Source: Calliopum simillimum
Taxonomy: Eukaryota; Arthropoda; Insecta; Diptera; Lauxaniidae
Length of the DNA: 64,000 nt
NCBI GenBank assembly: GCA_951812925.1
Contig: OX638370.1
Coordinates: forward strand, 35,839,948-35,903,947
Direction: 5' to 3'
Under the pieces are notes generated by a model that saw only the letters and a list, made by a program, of their open reading frames with translations, had not been told where the DNA came from and made no database searches. The position numbers were made by a program, and so were the translations under genes. This document shows positions 1 to 24,991 of the stretch, piece after piece (position 1 is the stretch's first letter; the number at the start of each line of letters is the position of its first letter).

Positions 1-845
<845 letters not shown>

Positions 846-1744
846 TTATGATATTTCTTCGGCAGTCATATCTACATATTAGTCGGAAATTAAAAAAAAA
901 ATTTGAGTTTCGGATGGAGTAAGTGATCCCAATCTACGAGTTTTGAATTCACGTCGTAGCAATTCGAATTCAATGATAGCTTTTTCGTAGGTTTCACGAA
1001 ATTCGTATCTGCGATGGATTCAGCGATAGGCCTGATCATGGTTAAATTACCCTGATTGCAGCGATTGGCCAAACTCACACCAAGAGCACGGGCATGTCAA
1101 ATTTGTAGGCAAACGGAGGGAAATGAAAGCACCATTTCTATTTTTTTATTTTGACTATTTGCCATAACCATTGTTATTGAATAATGGGCCTGATATTAAT
1201 ATAAGAAACACAAAAATGTATTTAATATATTAATTCATTTCGTAGTATTTTAACACTTTTAACGGCAACTCTAAAGGAAGAAAAGGCATTAAAAGAATGT
1301 TCTAATCACGTACGACATCATGTCTTAATCATGTAGTCTATTATTCTTGGGTCATTTGTGTAAACAGGCTTTCTAAATATGACATTGAAAACGACAAAAC
1401 TGACAACATCCGAACATAACGAACCAAAAAAAAAAAAACAAACGAAAATTTTTTTTTTTGCATATTTAACACAGTAAAGACTCAAACCAATTCTTTAGTT
1501 CTGGACCACCCAATGTTGTAACCAACTTACTAACGAGTGACGATTGACCGATTTTTTTGTGTTGCCAACAATTGGTAAGTTTACCTAAAACGGGTAATTC
1601 TCAACACAATTTATGCAAAATCGGAAAAATAAATCATAAGTAAATTTTTCACACAGAAAATTCTTACTTGCTGCGAGCTTGTATGTTAACAAATGTGCTT
1701 AATTTAACGCAGATAAACAAGTGTGTCTTTTATACTTATGGATT

Positions 1745-2165
1745 GTTTCCAGAGTTATTCGACGTTTAATACATGATAAATGAGGTGAGTTATGCCTAAA
1801 TCAATTCATAAATCTCTGGTGGAAACTTGCTATCATTTATCTGTGTTAAATTAAGTACTTTTGCTTTCTCATACGTTTCTAATAACCTGTTTCCATCCAA
1901 GATTTAAAATGGGATTTACGGCTATTTTCAGATTTAGTTGACGTTTAACGCATGATGACTGAGGTGAGTTGCGGCTTAATGCAAACTCACACGAATTTCT
2001 AGGCAAGCGGAGGGATGGTGCTTTCATATCCCTCCGTTTGCCTGGGCTTATCGAAGCATAGATACACTGTCTTCTTCAGATTTATTTATTTTACGTGTAA
2101 TACATGTTGAATGAGGTGAGTTACGGCTGACTCACTTCATAAATCTCTGGTGGAAACATGGCATT
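1745..2165. repeat. CCGGAGATTTATGAGG foldback family, degenerate copies
   Basis: Three partial copies share the family's internal asymmetric core (GACGTTTAATACATGATGA followed by GAGGTGAGTTACGGCT) and right-hand end (ATAAATCTCTGGTGGAAAC). Better copies lie at 24272-24386, 24510-24925, 47533-47653 and 47803-47933. A GGCAAGCGGAGGGA hairpin (1994-2043) sits between the second and third copies, as if it had split one of them. Confidence 0.75.
1994..2043. repeat. Small hairpin repeat (GGCAAGCGGAGGGA family)
   Basis: The sequence reads AGGCAAGCGGAGGGA, a short loop, then TCCCTCCGTTTGCCT, so it folds on itself. The same hairpin is longer and better preserved at 29517-29591, and half of it is at about 1085-1135. 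It has no coding potential. Confidence 0.7.
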
Positions 2166-2570
2166 AATTATCGAAAGTGCTAAATTTTGAGCAAAAAATT
2201 GCTTGTTTAAGGGAAATGTGGTATTTTTTAATCAATTTGCTGGCAACACTGGCACTATCGATACGTTTTTCATTTGACATTGAAACGACAAAACTCCCAA
2301 ATTCCAACAGACAGAATTTTTTGGATTCGGTTCGTCGTCGTTGTTCTTTGGTTCTTCTTGTTCTCGCAGTTCCAGTTCGGGTGCTTCCCTAAGTTTTTGC
2401 TGATTTCTTGGTTTACGTGTTAAGGAAAAAAAAAGAAAATTTTTTTTTTTTTGCATATAAAGCCAAACGCTCTAAATTATCTGATAAACAACTGCAACTG
2501 CAACTCTTCAAACCAGAATATAGTGAAATTTTATTTTGTGAAAGTAGTTTTAAAGAAATTATTGAATACA

Positions 2571-15415
<12,845 letters not shown>

Positions 15416-17973
15416 AGAAATGAATAATGCTTAGGAGAAAAAATATTTTTAACATTTTAAAATATTGTAATCAAAGTAAACACAAAATGCAAACCACCCA
15501 CAGTAGAACAATAATCATAATTGAACCTGAATATAATTAGTAATGAAACATCACTGAAAATTTATTAATGTGCAAATTAGGTGTGAATAAATAACAACTA
15601 ATTATATTTACAATCTCAAATCTAAATAAATATATATAACATATATTTATATATGTATACACTAGGTATAAAATCTACAAAAATAAAAAAGAAGGAAAAA
15701 AAACCAAGATTAAAGGCTTGAATACAACTTTCTTTTAGAAATAGCTTGAAAAACAAAATTATGCGCCTGGCAACTTATTATATGTTTTAACTTTAGCTTA
15801 GTGGCAAAAACGAAAAAACTTATTGTTATACTAAATTATTTCTAGTGTTATAATTGGCAATGCATTTCATCTTACTTTACTTTATGTTAAAATTTCATTT
15901 GTGTTGGCACTTAATAGACTAATTGTAGACCACTTCAAAATTGTTATTTATGAAAAACTTTTTATTGTATATTTTTTTATTACTATTTATTTTTCTTTTT
16001 TTTTTATTTGGTTAGCAAAATTTAAATTGTTATTGATATTAAATGAATTGCAAAAATGATGTTCAGTACCTATAAATATATAGTATGTTATACTCATGAT
16101 GTAAAAGAAAACGCTGAATAAATTTGATGTATGTTAGATACAAAACAACGTGTTTTTCTTCTTCTTCACATAGACGCAAGATATGTTTTGCGCTGAAATT
16201 ATGTGTTGTGTTATGGCTTTGGCACAAATGTTAGAAAATCATTTGCTCGATGGGTGAATTTTGAATGGCGGTGAAAAAAAATTAGTGGGGTGAGCGATCA
16301 GTATTTTCTGTGAACATTTTTCTATCGGCATTTTATTAAAAATGTTCAAACAAAATGTTCTACGACTTAAGTACAATTCACCGGGAAATCCAAGGATCGG
16401 AAATATAGGGCTTTATCATCTCTCAATTTTTTTCTCGGGCTCCCTTCTGGAAGTGAAAAAAATATTTTGACATTTGTTGTCAAAATTTAATATCTAAACG
16501 ATGGGCCTTATCATGAATAAACAATCACAACAATCTTTTCTCAGACTCCCTAGCATGCAATCGAAAAAAAAACAATTCACTGCAACGTAAGGTTATCGAC
16601 AATAATTTGCGAGGGAATATTTTGAAATTTTTTTAAGATTTTTGTATCCATCTTTTTAATAGGGAATTCGAAAATGAAAACTTTTCTACGACAATTTTAT
16701 AGTCAATTAAGTTAAATTTCAAATGACATCAATCGTTTTGATATCCATCCATGGGTTTTTAATTTATACCGGTTTTTCTAAATGCTGCATACGGATGTTC
16801 CGATGGTTATATCCCCGAAACTAGATGCGAGCGACACTCTTTGATTGCATGTTCTTTCTTAGAATTAAAAGCGTCATAAAATAAACTAGGCTTAAAGGTT
16901 TAAAAAAGAAATGTGTCACTAAAGTAAGCTTGACTCAAATTTATAAATGAGAATAGTATTGTTACATTTTACTTCGTCACTTTTTATACCCTACACCCTA
17001 CTTTGTGCTTCCGTTTGTAACGCAAAAAAGGAGGCGTGGCAGGCTTAAAAGAATATGAGCGTTATCGTGAATAAATATTTTTCTCAAACTGCACGACAGT
17101 CTGAGAAAAATTCCCCGGGAATGTTGATTAACGATAACCCCCTATATATATTCTTGATCAGATTCATGGTCGATATAGCCATGTCCATCTGCCTGGCTGG
17201 CTGTGCGTGGAAACATTTTTCACGGGAAAACTAACCAAGATAGTTCGATGAACTTTGGTACATTGACTTTGTCGTAAAAGTTAGCTCGTGGGATTGAAAA
17301 TGAGCAAACAAAATGCACACAAATACAAGGGATACTAAGTACAAGCTTTGAGCAAAAATTTGGCGAATTCGAACTAGAGGGCGTGTTACTTCCCATATAA
17401 ACAAAAGATTCAAAATGTTACACTGGAAGATAACCCAACCAAATTTCACTAAACACTCAGAACAGTGAATACAAGCTCTGGGCAGAAACTAGGCGAATTC
17501 GGAAAAAGAGGGTGTGGCGCCGTCCATATGAGCAAAAGTTTCAAAATGCTTTACTAAATGCGTTTTTTGAGATAATGCAATGAAATGAAATTTAGATGTT
17601 TATATTTTGTATATCTCTTCTTTCAATGGATATGCCAGGGCTGCATAGTAGTTTTTTTTTTTTTTTTGGCGAAAATTGGAAAGGAAATTTTCATACTCTC
17701 AATATATTGACCAGAAAGGAATATATTCTCGAATTTCAAGACAAATAATGATAGTTATTATAATGTAATTTTGTATAAACTCTTAACAAAGCAATAAGAA
17801 TAAACAAGTTGTAAACTTAAATAAGTACTTTTTTTCTTTTTATAAAATTAAGCTTTATTCTCTTAAAAATTTTATTTATTTCTTTATATTTGCACATACT
17901 TAACTTACAACTTTTGTAACTATTTTAAAATAAATGTATGTATGTTAAACAAATAGGAAAAGCACAAAATTTA
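15416..17973. other. Intergenic, Pgi and WDR43 3' ends
   Basis: This gap separates the convergent Pgi and WDR43 genes. AATAAA at 15586-15591 (and again near 16117) could end Pgi transcripts; TTTATT at 17871-17876 is a minus-strand AATAAA, about 100 bases past the WDR43 stop. From about 16490 to 17580 it is repeat-derived, with a GGGGGTTATCGTGA hairpin copy and a reversed relative of the 142-bp repeat at 63.3-63.7 kb. No gene is seen. Confidence 0.65.
16985..17570. repeat. Dispersed repeat related to the 62-64 kb element, interrupted by a MITE
   Basis: Landmarks AGGAGGCGTGGCAGG (17031), GAGGGCGTGTTACTTCCCAT (17377) and GAGGGTGTGGCGCCGTCCAT (17508), with GAGCAAAA and AAATTTCACT between them, are reverse-complement relatives of the GGGAGGTGCCACGCCC units at 63298-63720. 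Spacing of the last two is about 131 bp. A GTTATCGTGAATAAAT to ATTAACGATAACCCCC hairpin (about 17046-17145) is inserted near the left end. Confidence 0.7.
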
Positions 17974-20900
17974 TTATGTTTCCATAGCTTCAACATCATT
18001 ATCTTCATCTTCAGCCATATCTTCATCGTTATCGCTTTCTTCCCACTCATCATCAGATGCACTCTTATCAGCCGCATCTTCGAGTTCAGAATTGGATGAA
18101 TCTAAAAACATAAAATGCATATTAATAAAAATTAACATTTTAATGCAATTCAATATTCAACATACCATTGTCTTCATAAACGAGTAGATTCTCACTGTTT
18201 AAAATGTCTTCTTCAATGTTACGTTTTATTTGACTGACAAGCAATTGTAAGCGTCCATTGAGTCTGCAGGAATATAAAAATTTAAATATGAATCTAAAAT
18301 TATATAACAGCAACTTACTTTGAGAGCTCTTTTAAACAATTTGAGCGATGTTCGATTATACCAATACATGGACCAAACTTATTTAATAAATCGTCAGCTC
18401 CAAGGGCCAATAACTGGCTTGAATGCGTTTGCGCCAGCATTTTAAGCCAACTAATAGAAAATCCAACACTAAAAAAAAAAAACACAAAAATAGAATGGTA
18501 TAATTTAATAAGCTTGGAACAGTTTCTTTTTTAAAAAACAACAATTATTTTCTCCAAAAAATTTATTATTAACCTAAATAGCTTTATTAATATAGCTACT
18601 GATTTATTTTGGCGGTAGGAAATAACGCCCATAAAATAAAATAAACGCCCAATTATATTCATATAATTTTGGGCGATGACCATTTTGGAAATAACGCCCA
18701 AAATTTATTGATATCAAAATAATATAGGCGTTATTTCGTTTTTGTTTTTGGGCGTTATTTCGTTTTTATTTTGGGGGTTATTCCATTAGCAAACAACCGA
18801 AATAACGCCCAAAAAATAAAATAAAAAAATTAAATGATATATCGCACAAATAATATGAAATAATGATAAAAAAAAACGATATAACGTCTTAATAATTGAG
18901 GAAATAACGCTCAAAAACAAAAACGAAATAACGCTGAAATGATTTTCATATAATTTGGGTGATGATCATTTTGGAAATAACGCCCAAAATTAATTGATAT
19001 GCAATTAATATGGGCTTTATTTCGGTTTTTGTTTTTGGTCGATATTTCATTTTTTGGGCCTTATTTCGTTTTTATTTTCGGCGTTATTTCATAAAAAAAA
19101 CGAAATAACGCCCAAAAAAAGAAAAAATAGGGGCCAATTATTGAAATGAAATATCGCCTAATTAATATGCAACAATGCCCAAGAACAAAATAACGCCCAA
19201 AATTTATTTATAAGAAAGTAATTTTGGCTTTATAACGTTTTTTGGGCATTATTTATTTATTTTTTTTTTAATGGAATAACACCCAACATAAAAACAAAAT
19301 AACGCTCAAATTTTTAACATTTTGATCATATTTAAATTTTTTCAAGCAAGAAATGAGTGTGTTTAACCATTCAACCCTTAACATTTTTAAATCAAATCAT
19401 TTAAGCCATTTAGATTTTTTTAAAACATTTTATCCAATATTATTACACATGCTACGCATTTACTTACTTCATACGTTTTTGCTGCATTAACAACGTAAGT
19501 TCATTCACTAATGTACCAACATATTGTACAGGTAGCTTTTGTAGTGTCAACTGAATAGTTTTGACATCATTTGTACATAAAACGGAACGTAGAAGTCTGA
19601 AATTTTAAACGATACATTAGAATGAAAAAGTATATGTAAAAAATATCCATACGTACGTTGCATCCTTGCTGTGTAACGCCTGTACTAATAATTGTACTTT
19701 ACTTTGTGCCTGCGGTGTCACCGTTGTACCTGCGGGTGCATTTAAATTTAAATTTTGTAAACGCGACTCCATTGGCAGTTCAATTGATTTTAGATTCTTC
19801 TTTGGAACATTAAGCGACGATTTATAATTTACATCATCTGTATTTATAACAGGCGTTAGAATTTTCAGAATCCCTTGGGCCTTGTTGTTGCCAGATTTTT
19901 TGGAGTATAATTTTTTTGGATCAGCGCGTACAAGAACTTGCATTTTTTCATTAAAGTTTAGTTGCAAATGTTCAAAGACCATAAAATGTTTATCACCGAA
20001 TCCAAAAAGGATTTCTTCTGGCCGTTTACTATGTCGAAGTGAGGCTACTATGGCAGGAATTGGTTGTGTAACGGTTGCGCTATCAGATGCTATCGAAATG
20101 GTTACTTTTGGTTTAATGGGCTTTTCTGATTTTATGCTAAAATAGAACAAATGCAATGATATTAATTATATGTATTTAATTAAATAATCCAAATTACCTA
20201 TCGACGGGTATCAAATACACATGTATAACACCACTACGTGTTACACTGGCCACTTTTAGATTGCCCTCTTCATCAACTTGACAGGTTAAACAATGCGCAA
20301 TATCCTCCATTAATAGAGTACATGCAGCTGATTTATTACGCCCTTTTTTACCAATTTTCCACAAGCATATAATGCGCTCCATTTTCGATGTGGTTACTGC
20401 ATACTCAATGCTTTCATTGAACAAAAAACTACTCATCAAATTCACTTCAGACGTATGACCAGTAAATGTTTGTATCAGCTCTTGATTTAATACAGAATAG
20501 ACCTTTATTTGTCGTGTGCCAACGACTAAATTATTTGATTGTGGCATATATGCAAGACTATGCGGCTTTTCATTACCAACGGACCATGCTGAAATACATT
20601 TTTCTTCTGCAATGCTCCATACTATAATTTGACAATCTTCACCGCAAGTATATAATTTTCCAGCATCATCATAAACTATGGATGTTATTTTTCCAGAGTG
20701 TCCATCACCTTTTAGATTTCTTTCAATCTGGCGTTTAAAAGTAAAGTGTACAAGTCACATATTCAATTCAATTACATATGTGATGCGACTTAACTTACCT
20801 TTCCCAAGGCATAATCATATAGCGATACTTTTCCAGTACTGGTGCCTAGTGCAATAATAAGGTATTCCTTTACGCTTCCTAGAGATTTTCTTTCCTTTTT

Positions 20901-21176
20901 TGACTGAAAATGTAAAAATTATGGTATGTAGTTACCTTCGCTATCTTTTAACGCGTTTTTGATAATTTATGGGAGGTCCTTCACTTCATTTACCTTTTTG
21001 CCTTGCGTTACTGCAACCCACGTTAGTGCCGTACATGGTCCAGCCAAATGAAGATTAGGAGTATATTCCTGTTTTAGCTCATTAGTTTCTGTGTCCCAAA
21101 TACGTAGAATTCCCTGATCATTTATTAAAGCAAAAAGTTTTCCATCGGGCGAAAGTCCCAACACGTGCAATCCCAT
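17974..21176 (-). CDS. WDR43: WDR43/UTP5-like nucleolar WD40 protein
   Basis: The WDR43/Utp5 family belongs to the UtpA (t-UTP) part of the SSU processome and supports rDNA transcription and early 18S rRNA processing in the nucleolus. Exons on the minus strand are 20994-21176, 20799-20903, 20198-20727, 19657-20136, 19468-19596, 18319-18468, 18166-18263 and 17974-18101. All joins keep frame and use GT-AG, giving 600 aa. WD40 repeats occupy about residues 1-270 (LSPDGKLFALIND, LRIWDTETNELKQEY, GHSGKIT, DCQIIVWSIAEEK, FTGHTSEVN). The Utp12-type helical domain follows at about 415-560 (LLVQALHSKDA … LPVQYVGTLVNELT), and the tail is acidic (DDEWEESDNDEDM). The start MGLHVLGLSPDG is the only ATG in the first exon; the frame is open further upstream but lacks one. 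Intron 5 carries an unusual repeat array. Confidence 0.92.
18605..19315. repeat. GAAATAACGCCCAAAA repeat cluster in WDR43 intron 5
   Basis: The motif GAAATAACGCCCAAAA and its complement TTTTGGGCGTTATTTC occur more than a dozen times, in both orientations, with variable decay. A larger unit is also duplicated: TATAATTTTGGGCGATGACC through GGCGTTATTTCGTTTTTG (about 18661-18745) returns at about 18950-19030, giving a period near 290 bp. Such clusters of short sites in both directions resemble subterminal binding sites of DNA transposons, but I see no clean element ends. It is spliced out with the intron. Confidence 0.85.
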
Positions 21177-21528
21177 CGCGTTTCCTTTTTTCGAATGTTT
21201 GACATTACGCTGTTCAAGAAACTTCAAACAAACGTCAGATTTAATGATCGCGTTCAGAAGAAACAGTAATTACAATTTCTTCGAATTTAATATGCCAAAT
21301 TTTTTTCCTAAGAATAAAAATCTGATACATCCCTGATTTCCCTTAGAATCAGAACAAATAAAAAAGACGTTTTTAACACATTTTATTTCGTGATTTCATG
21401 AAAAAAGTGAAATGTAAGTAATTTTTAATTCAAAAATTTTAACAAAAACGAAAGTGGAACTTGTGTAGGTAATATAAAAGCAGGAGATTGTTGAATAATA
21501 ATAAACGGCTAAAAAAAAAAACTGAATA
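21177..21528. promoter_or_regulatory. Shared divergent promoter region WDR43 / MRGBP
   Basis: Only 352 bases separate the start codons of two divergent housekeeping genes. The sequence is AT-rich with no clear TATA box. Transcription of both genes must start here (or in unseen 5' exons), so a bidirectional promoter is likely. This is inferred from geometry, not from a recognised motif. Confidence 0.6.
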
Positions 21529-22501
21529 ATGACGATGTCGGCTAAGGAAAAAGCTTCGACGACCGCAACAGGCGAAGAAACTATGGAATGGTCTGCTGAA
21601 GAAGAGATACAATTATTTTTCGCTTTGGAAGGCCTTAAGCCAGTTGGAGTAAATAAACATTTCTATATGGCGTTTATAACGGAGCGTCTTTCCAAAAGTC
21701 TTAACCGTGAAGTACCTGCCGAGGCAATCTGGGCACATTTACGTACACTTTACAATTTAGATGTATTGGATGAGATAGAACCTTTACCATTTCCAAATGA
21801 GCAGAAAGATTTTTCACTACCGGATACAGAATTTAGCGCATTATTATCTAAAAAGCGTGCAGAAAGTGAAGAAAAAAAAGTGCTGAATGTAGAAAGCATC
21901 GCCAGTGTTCCAGCTGCTGCGTTAACAACAGTAGTTCCAGCAACTCCACCATCTATTATAGCAGTTGCTACTGATAACACAACAAAAGGTAAGCTTAGTA
22001 TTAACGTATTGTTATTGTTATTTGAGGATACTCAACAAACAGTGCAAAATTCTTTTTTATCTGTGAGAAAAATCAGTAATCAAAATATAAAAAAAAGAAT
22101 CGATAAAATAGAAACTGTTAAAAAAACAAAGTAGAACATTTGTGTTCCCGCATTCAGTGCGCGTTTTGTGGTTTTAATTTGGTTTCTACGCTACCTTCAT
22201 TAAAATTTGCACTAAAAGTTGAGGAAATAATTCAGTGTGATTGAGAATTAGTGAATTGAGATCGAGTTACCTAACACATAGTAATGTTTTACTTTTCATT
22301 ACAGATAAAAATTCTGCAAATAAATTGGCGGTAGTAATGCCACAACAAACCAAAGAACTTGAAAAGAAAACAGTTACTGCCAAGCTTGTTGAGGCTCCAA
22401 AACGTACACCAAAGAGAACACGTGGCTCAATGTCGCTTGAATCAAACAGTCCCTCGACTACACCGCCACCAATACAAAGCAACAAAAGGAGAAGAATTTA
22501 A
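21529..22501 (+). CDS. MRGBP: MRG-binding protein (Eaf7-like NuA4/TIP60 subunit)
   Basis: MRGBP/Eaf7 binds the MRG-domain protein (MRG15/Eaf3) within the NuA4/TIP60 histone acetyltransferase complex in the nucleus. Exons are 21529-21988 and 22305-22501 with a GT-AG intron that keeps frame (218 aa; the human protein is about 204 aa). The Eaf7 domain covers about residues 18-100: MEWSAEEEIQLFFALEGLKP, VGVNKHFYMAFITERLS, IWAHLRTLYNLDVLDEIE, FPNEQKDFSLPDTEF. The rest is Ala/Thr-rich linker and a basic tail (KRTPKRTRGS … NKRRRI) that probably acts in nuclear import. Retention of the intron would add about 48 codons before a stop. AATAAA lies at 22879-22884 and 22995-23000. Confidence 0.92.
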
Positions 22502-23731
22502 AACATGCAAAAAAGACGGTTCTTAAATTCAACTTGATGGTCCATCTCATTTGTTATTTTATTTTTCTTTTTTATAAATTTTGTTTCAACACGAAAAGTC
22601 GGTCGAACTGATTTTGTTAAAAATTGCAACTTATCTACCGTTTGTTAACACTCAGATATTTTTTGCACATTTTTTATTTTTAGTTTGTAAGCCATAAGTG
22701 CCAGTGGCTAATCTCACTGCTTATATTATTTTAGTTTTTAGGTCTAAAATATTTTATTGAATTAACTAAAGTTAGTGTGTAGTTAAGACTAAGTTTGGAC
22801 ATCTTAAGCTACCAAAAATAGTGTGGTTTATAGTTTTATACACCCAAGTTGAATGGATCAATCAGAAATTGTAAAATCAATAAATTACTTAATGCAAATA
22901 TATGAGTACATAACTACATATTTGTATTATGAAAACTAATACTTTATAGCTATATAAAGATGTACCTACTTATACTATGTTTGTATGTATGCAAAATAAA
23001 AAGAATCCCTTTCGCTTTCACGTAATCGATAGAGTAATCTGGAGTTGTTTTAATTGGAATCGAATTCAAAAAAGGAGCAAAGAACTAAAGTAAAGAACAC
23101 TTCGTCGGAGTCCATGAGAAATGAAACTTTTAAGAAAGCCATAGCACGAAATACCGCAATTAAAATTCCCAAAATAACGTCAAATAATAAGTCAGCAACA
23201 TATGCCATGATATATAAACGGAAGCGCTTTCCCAGTGTCCAGTATGCCTTACATGTTGGGGGCTATCGTGAATATTGGGAAAAAATTCCGTAAAAATTAC
23301 CCGGAAATATGTATTCACCATAGTCCCCAATGCTTTTTTGGGCTTATTTAAAAATTTTTTAAAACGAAATATCACCAAATTGGAATTTTTTGCTCCAGTC
23401 CCAGCAATCGCCTCTGCAGCAGACGATTTTGATTCAAGCTACATTCATTGGCTAGAGAATTATTCCCATCTGACCAGCCGCTGCAAGGTCTTTGATATGA
23501 TTAACAGTATACTGTCGATTTTTCTAGGGTGGGCAAAGAGTTTCGTAGAGTGGGCGTTGGGTGGGCCCACCCATGCTTCCCCCTAGAATACCCTTAAATT
23601 GCAATGGTACAAAGTTACTACTGTTTAATTATTATTATAACTTATATTAGGTGGAAATACTTTTTATATAAAAAATAGTTAACTAATGTTAAATTCATTG
23701 TGTTTCGTAAATATGTAACAAAATAAGGAAT
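22502..23731. other. Intergenic, MRGBP 3' UTR and degenerate repeats
   Basis: The first 500 bases are probably MRGBP 3' UTR (two AATAAA signals). A decayed copy of the GGGGGTTATCGTGA hairpin lies at about 23257-23330. The open frame 23275-23586 runs out of that repeat and has no recognisable domain, so I do not call it a gene. Confidence 0.55.
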
Positions 23732-24007
23732 TTATTCCTCAAACTCTGCGCTGCGGTCCTCTTCCACGTGTTCATTGCTGGCATTCATCATAAACTGATC
23801 GACCACACTCCCAGTATTCATTCGATCCAAAAGTGATTTCAACAGACGGTTATTAAGGCGATCAGTTTGTGTTAATTCCCGAACGGTAACTTGATCTTCA
23901 TTTGCTTGCAAGTCTACCTCATCTTCATCAGGTTGTGGCGGTGGCGTTTGACTGGAGGAAATAGTCATTTTTTTGATTTCCCTAGGAATTTCTTCCAAAC
24001 TGGGCAT
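23732..24007 (-). CDS. Small conserved-looking protein of unknown function (91 aa)
   Basis: I do not recognise this protein with certainty. It has an intact ATG-to-stop frame with balanced codon use, rich in Glu, Asp and Gln. A proline stretch (TPPPQPDEDE) precedes an amphipathic helix-like segment, RELTQTDRLNNRLLKSLLDR, and an acidic C-terminus (EEDRSAEFEE). There is no signal peptide, membrane segment or Cys cluster. Just upstream on the same strand a short 5' UTR intron is plausible (donor AAG/GTAAATG at about 24067, acceptor TTGTAAG at about 24008). Its position, in a gap between MRGBP and WDR70 with 3' sequence free of other genes, supports a real gene. A short intracellular adaptor is a guess only. 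Confidence 0.65.
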   Translation of the reverse strand: MPSLEEIPREIKKMTISSSQTPPPQPDEDEVDLQANEDQVTVRELTQTDRLNNRLLKSLLDRMNTGSVVDQFMMNASNEHVEEDRSAEFEE

Positions 24008-24991
24008 ACCTTACAAAGAATCGAAGTATAATATAAAGTATACAATTATATACCAATTGCATTTACCTTTCCCTTGATTTTACGAAATTAACAAATATTG
24101 AAACTTTTTGAAGCGCAGTAACAAAACATGAAGTATGGTATGCACTTTGACGTTTCAGAATTTCCACCAAAGAGTGTTTATATAAAGAGCTCCTACTTTA
24201 TTATTAATTGAAATCTCTAAAAATGCGTTATACCAACTTCGTTTTCACCAGAGATTTATGAGGTGATTTAATAGTGCCTTTCCACCGGAGATTTATGAGA
24301 TTGTTTACGACTGACTTTTAATACATGATGAATGAGGTGAGTTACGGCTAAATCACCTTATAAATCTCCGGTGGAAATAGGCTATTAAGAACAATGCGAA
24401 TGGAAGATAAACATTGAGAAGAAAAGGAAAAACAGTTTAAATTTTACTACTTATGTCGTTTATTGTCAAAAATAAATCTCTTTCGGCCGGTTGAAACGGG
24501 AAAGATTCAATAGCCTGTTCCCACCTAAGATTTATGAAGTGACTTAGCTGTAACTCACCTCATTCATCATGTGTTAAACGTCAAATAAATCTGATAGTAG
24601 CCGTAAATCCCAAAATAAATCTCCGGTGAAAATAGGCTATAACGATGTGATTTATAATATACGGCTAAATCACTTCTTAAATTTTCGGTGAAAATGACTA
24701 TAAATTACATCGTGCATTAAACAATCGTAAATCACTAAATCTCCGGTGGAAACAAGCTATAGCGACGTGATTTATAGCCTGTTTCGTTATAGCCTGTTTC
24801 CACCGGAGGTTTATGAAATGATTTAGCCGTACCTCACCTCATTCTTCATGTAATAAACGTCAAATAAATCTGAAAACAAACGTAAATCACATTATCATCT
24901 CCGGTGAAAACAGGTTATTAGGCATTATATGTCATTGGAGAAAAAATGTCAACTTTTAACGATATCATTACCGAGGCATTGTTTTTTACTA
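24008..24991. other. Intergenic, mostly MITE cluster
   Basis: The first 200 bases carry the likely 5' UTR of the 91-aa gene. From about 24235 on it is almost wholly made of adjoining copies of one foldback family, described separately. Confidence 0.6.
24235..24925. repeat. Cluster of GCCTGTTTCCACCGGAG foldback MITEs
   Basis: At least four copies lie side by side, some nested: about 24235-24386, 24510-24642, 24642-24770 and 24776-24925. A full copy runs from TAGCCTGTTTCCACCGGAG through GATTTATGAGGTGATTTA, an asymmetric core (GTTTAATACATGATGAATGA and GAGGTGAGTTACGGC), to the inverted end (…AAATCTCCGGTGGAAACAGG and CTA). The ends are flanked by TA. Copies are about 120-150 bp, non-coding and in both orientations. 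The cluster abuts the maT transposon. Confidence 0.85.

Larger units (their letters stand above)
846..2570. other. Upstream region of Pgi with MITE fragments
   Basis: No coding sequence is seen here. The region holds half a copy of the GGCAAACGGAGGGAAATG hairpin repeat (about 1085-1135), fragments of the CCGGAGATTTATGAGG foldback family (about 1745-1830, 1885-1990 and 2079-2163) and a small hairpin at 1994-2043. The Pgi promoter and 5' UTR must lie in its last few hundred bases, but I could not recognise a TATA box or initiator with confidence. Confidence 0.6.

Noticed and set aside
18605..19315. CRISPR-like array
   Set aside because: Repeats occur in both orientations with irregular spacing and no unique spacers, in a fly intron.
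20994..21227. Longer N-terminus for the WDR43-like protein
   Set aside because: The extension has no ATG in frame; only the Met at 21176 fits the start of the family's first WD repeat.
23275..23586. 103-codon open frame downstream of MRGBP
   Set aside because: Starts inside a decayed hairpin repeat and shows no domain or gene-like codon use.
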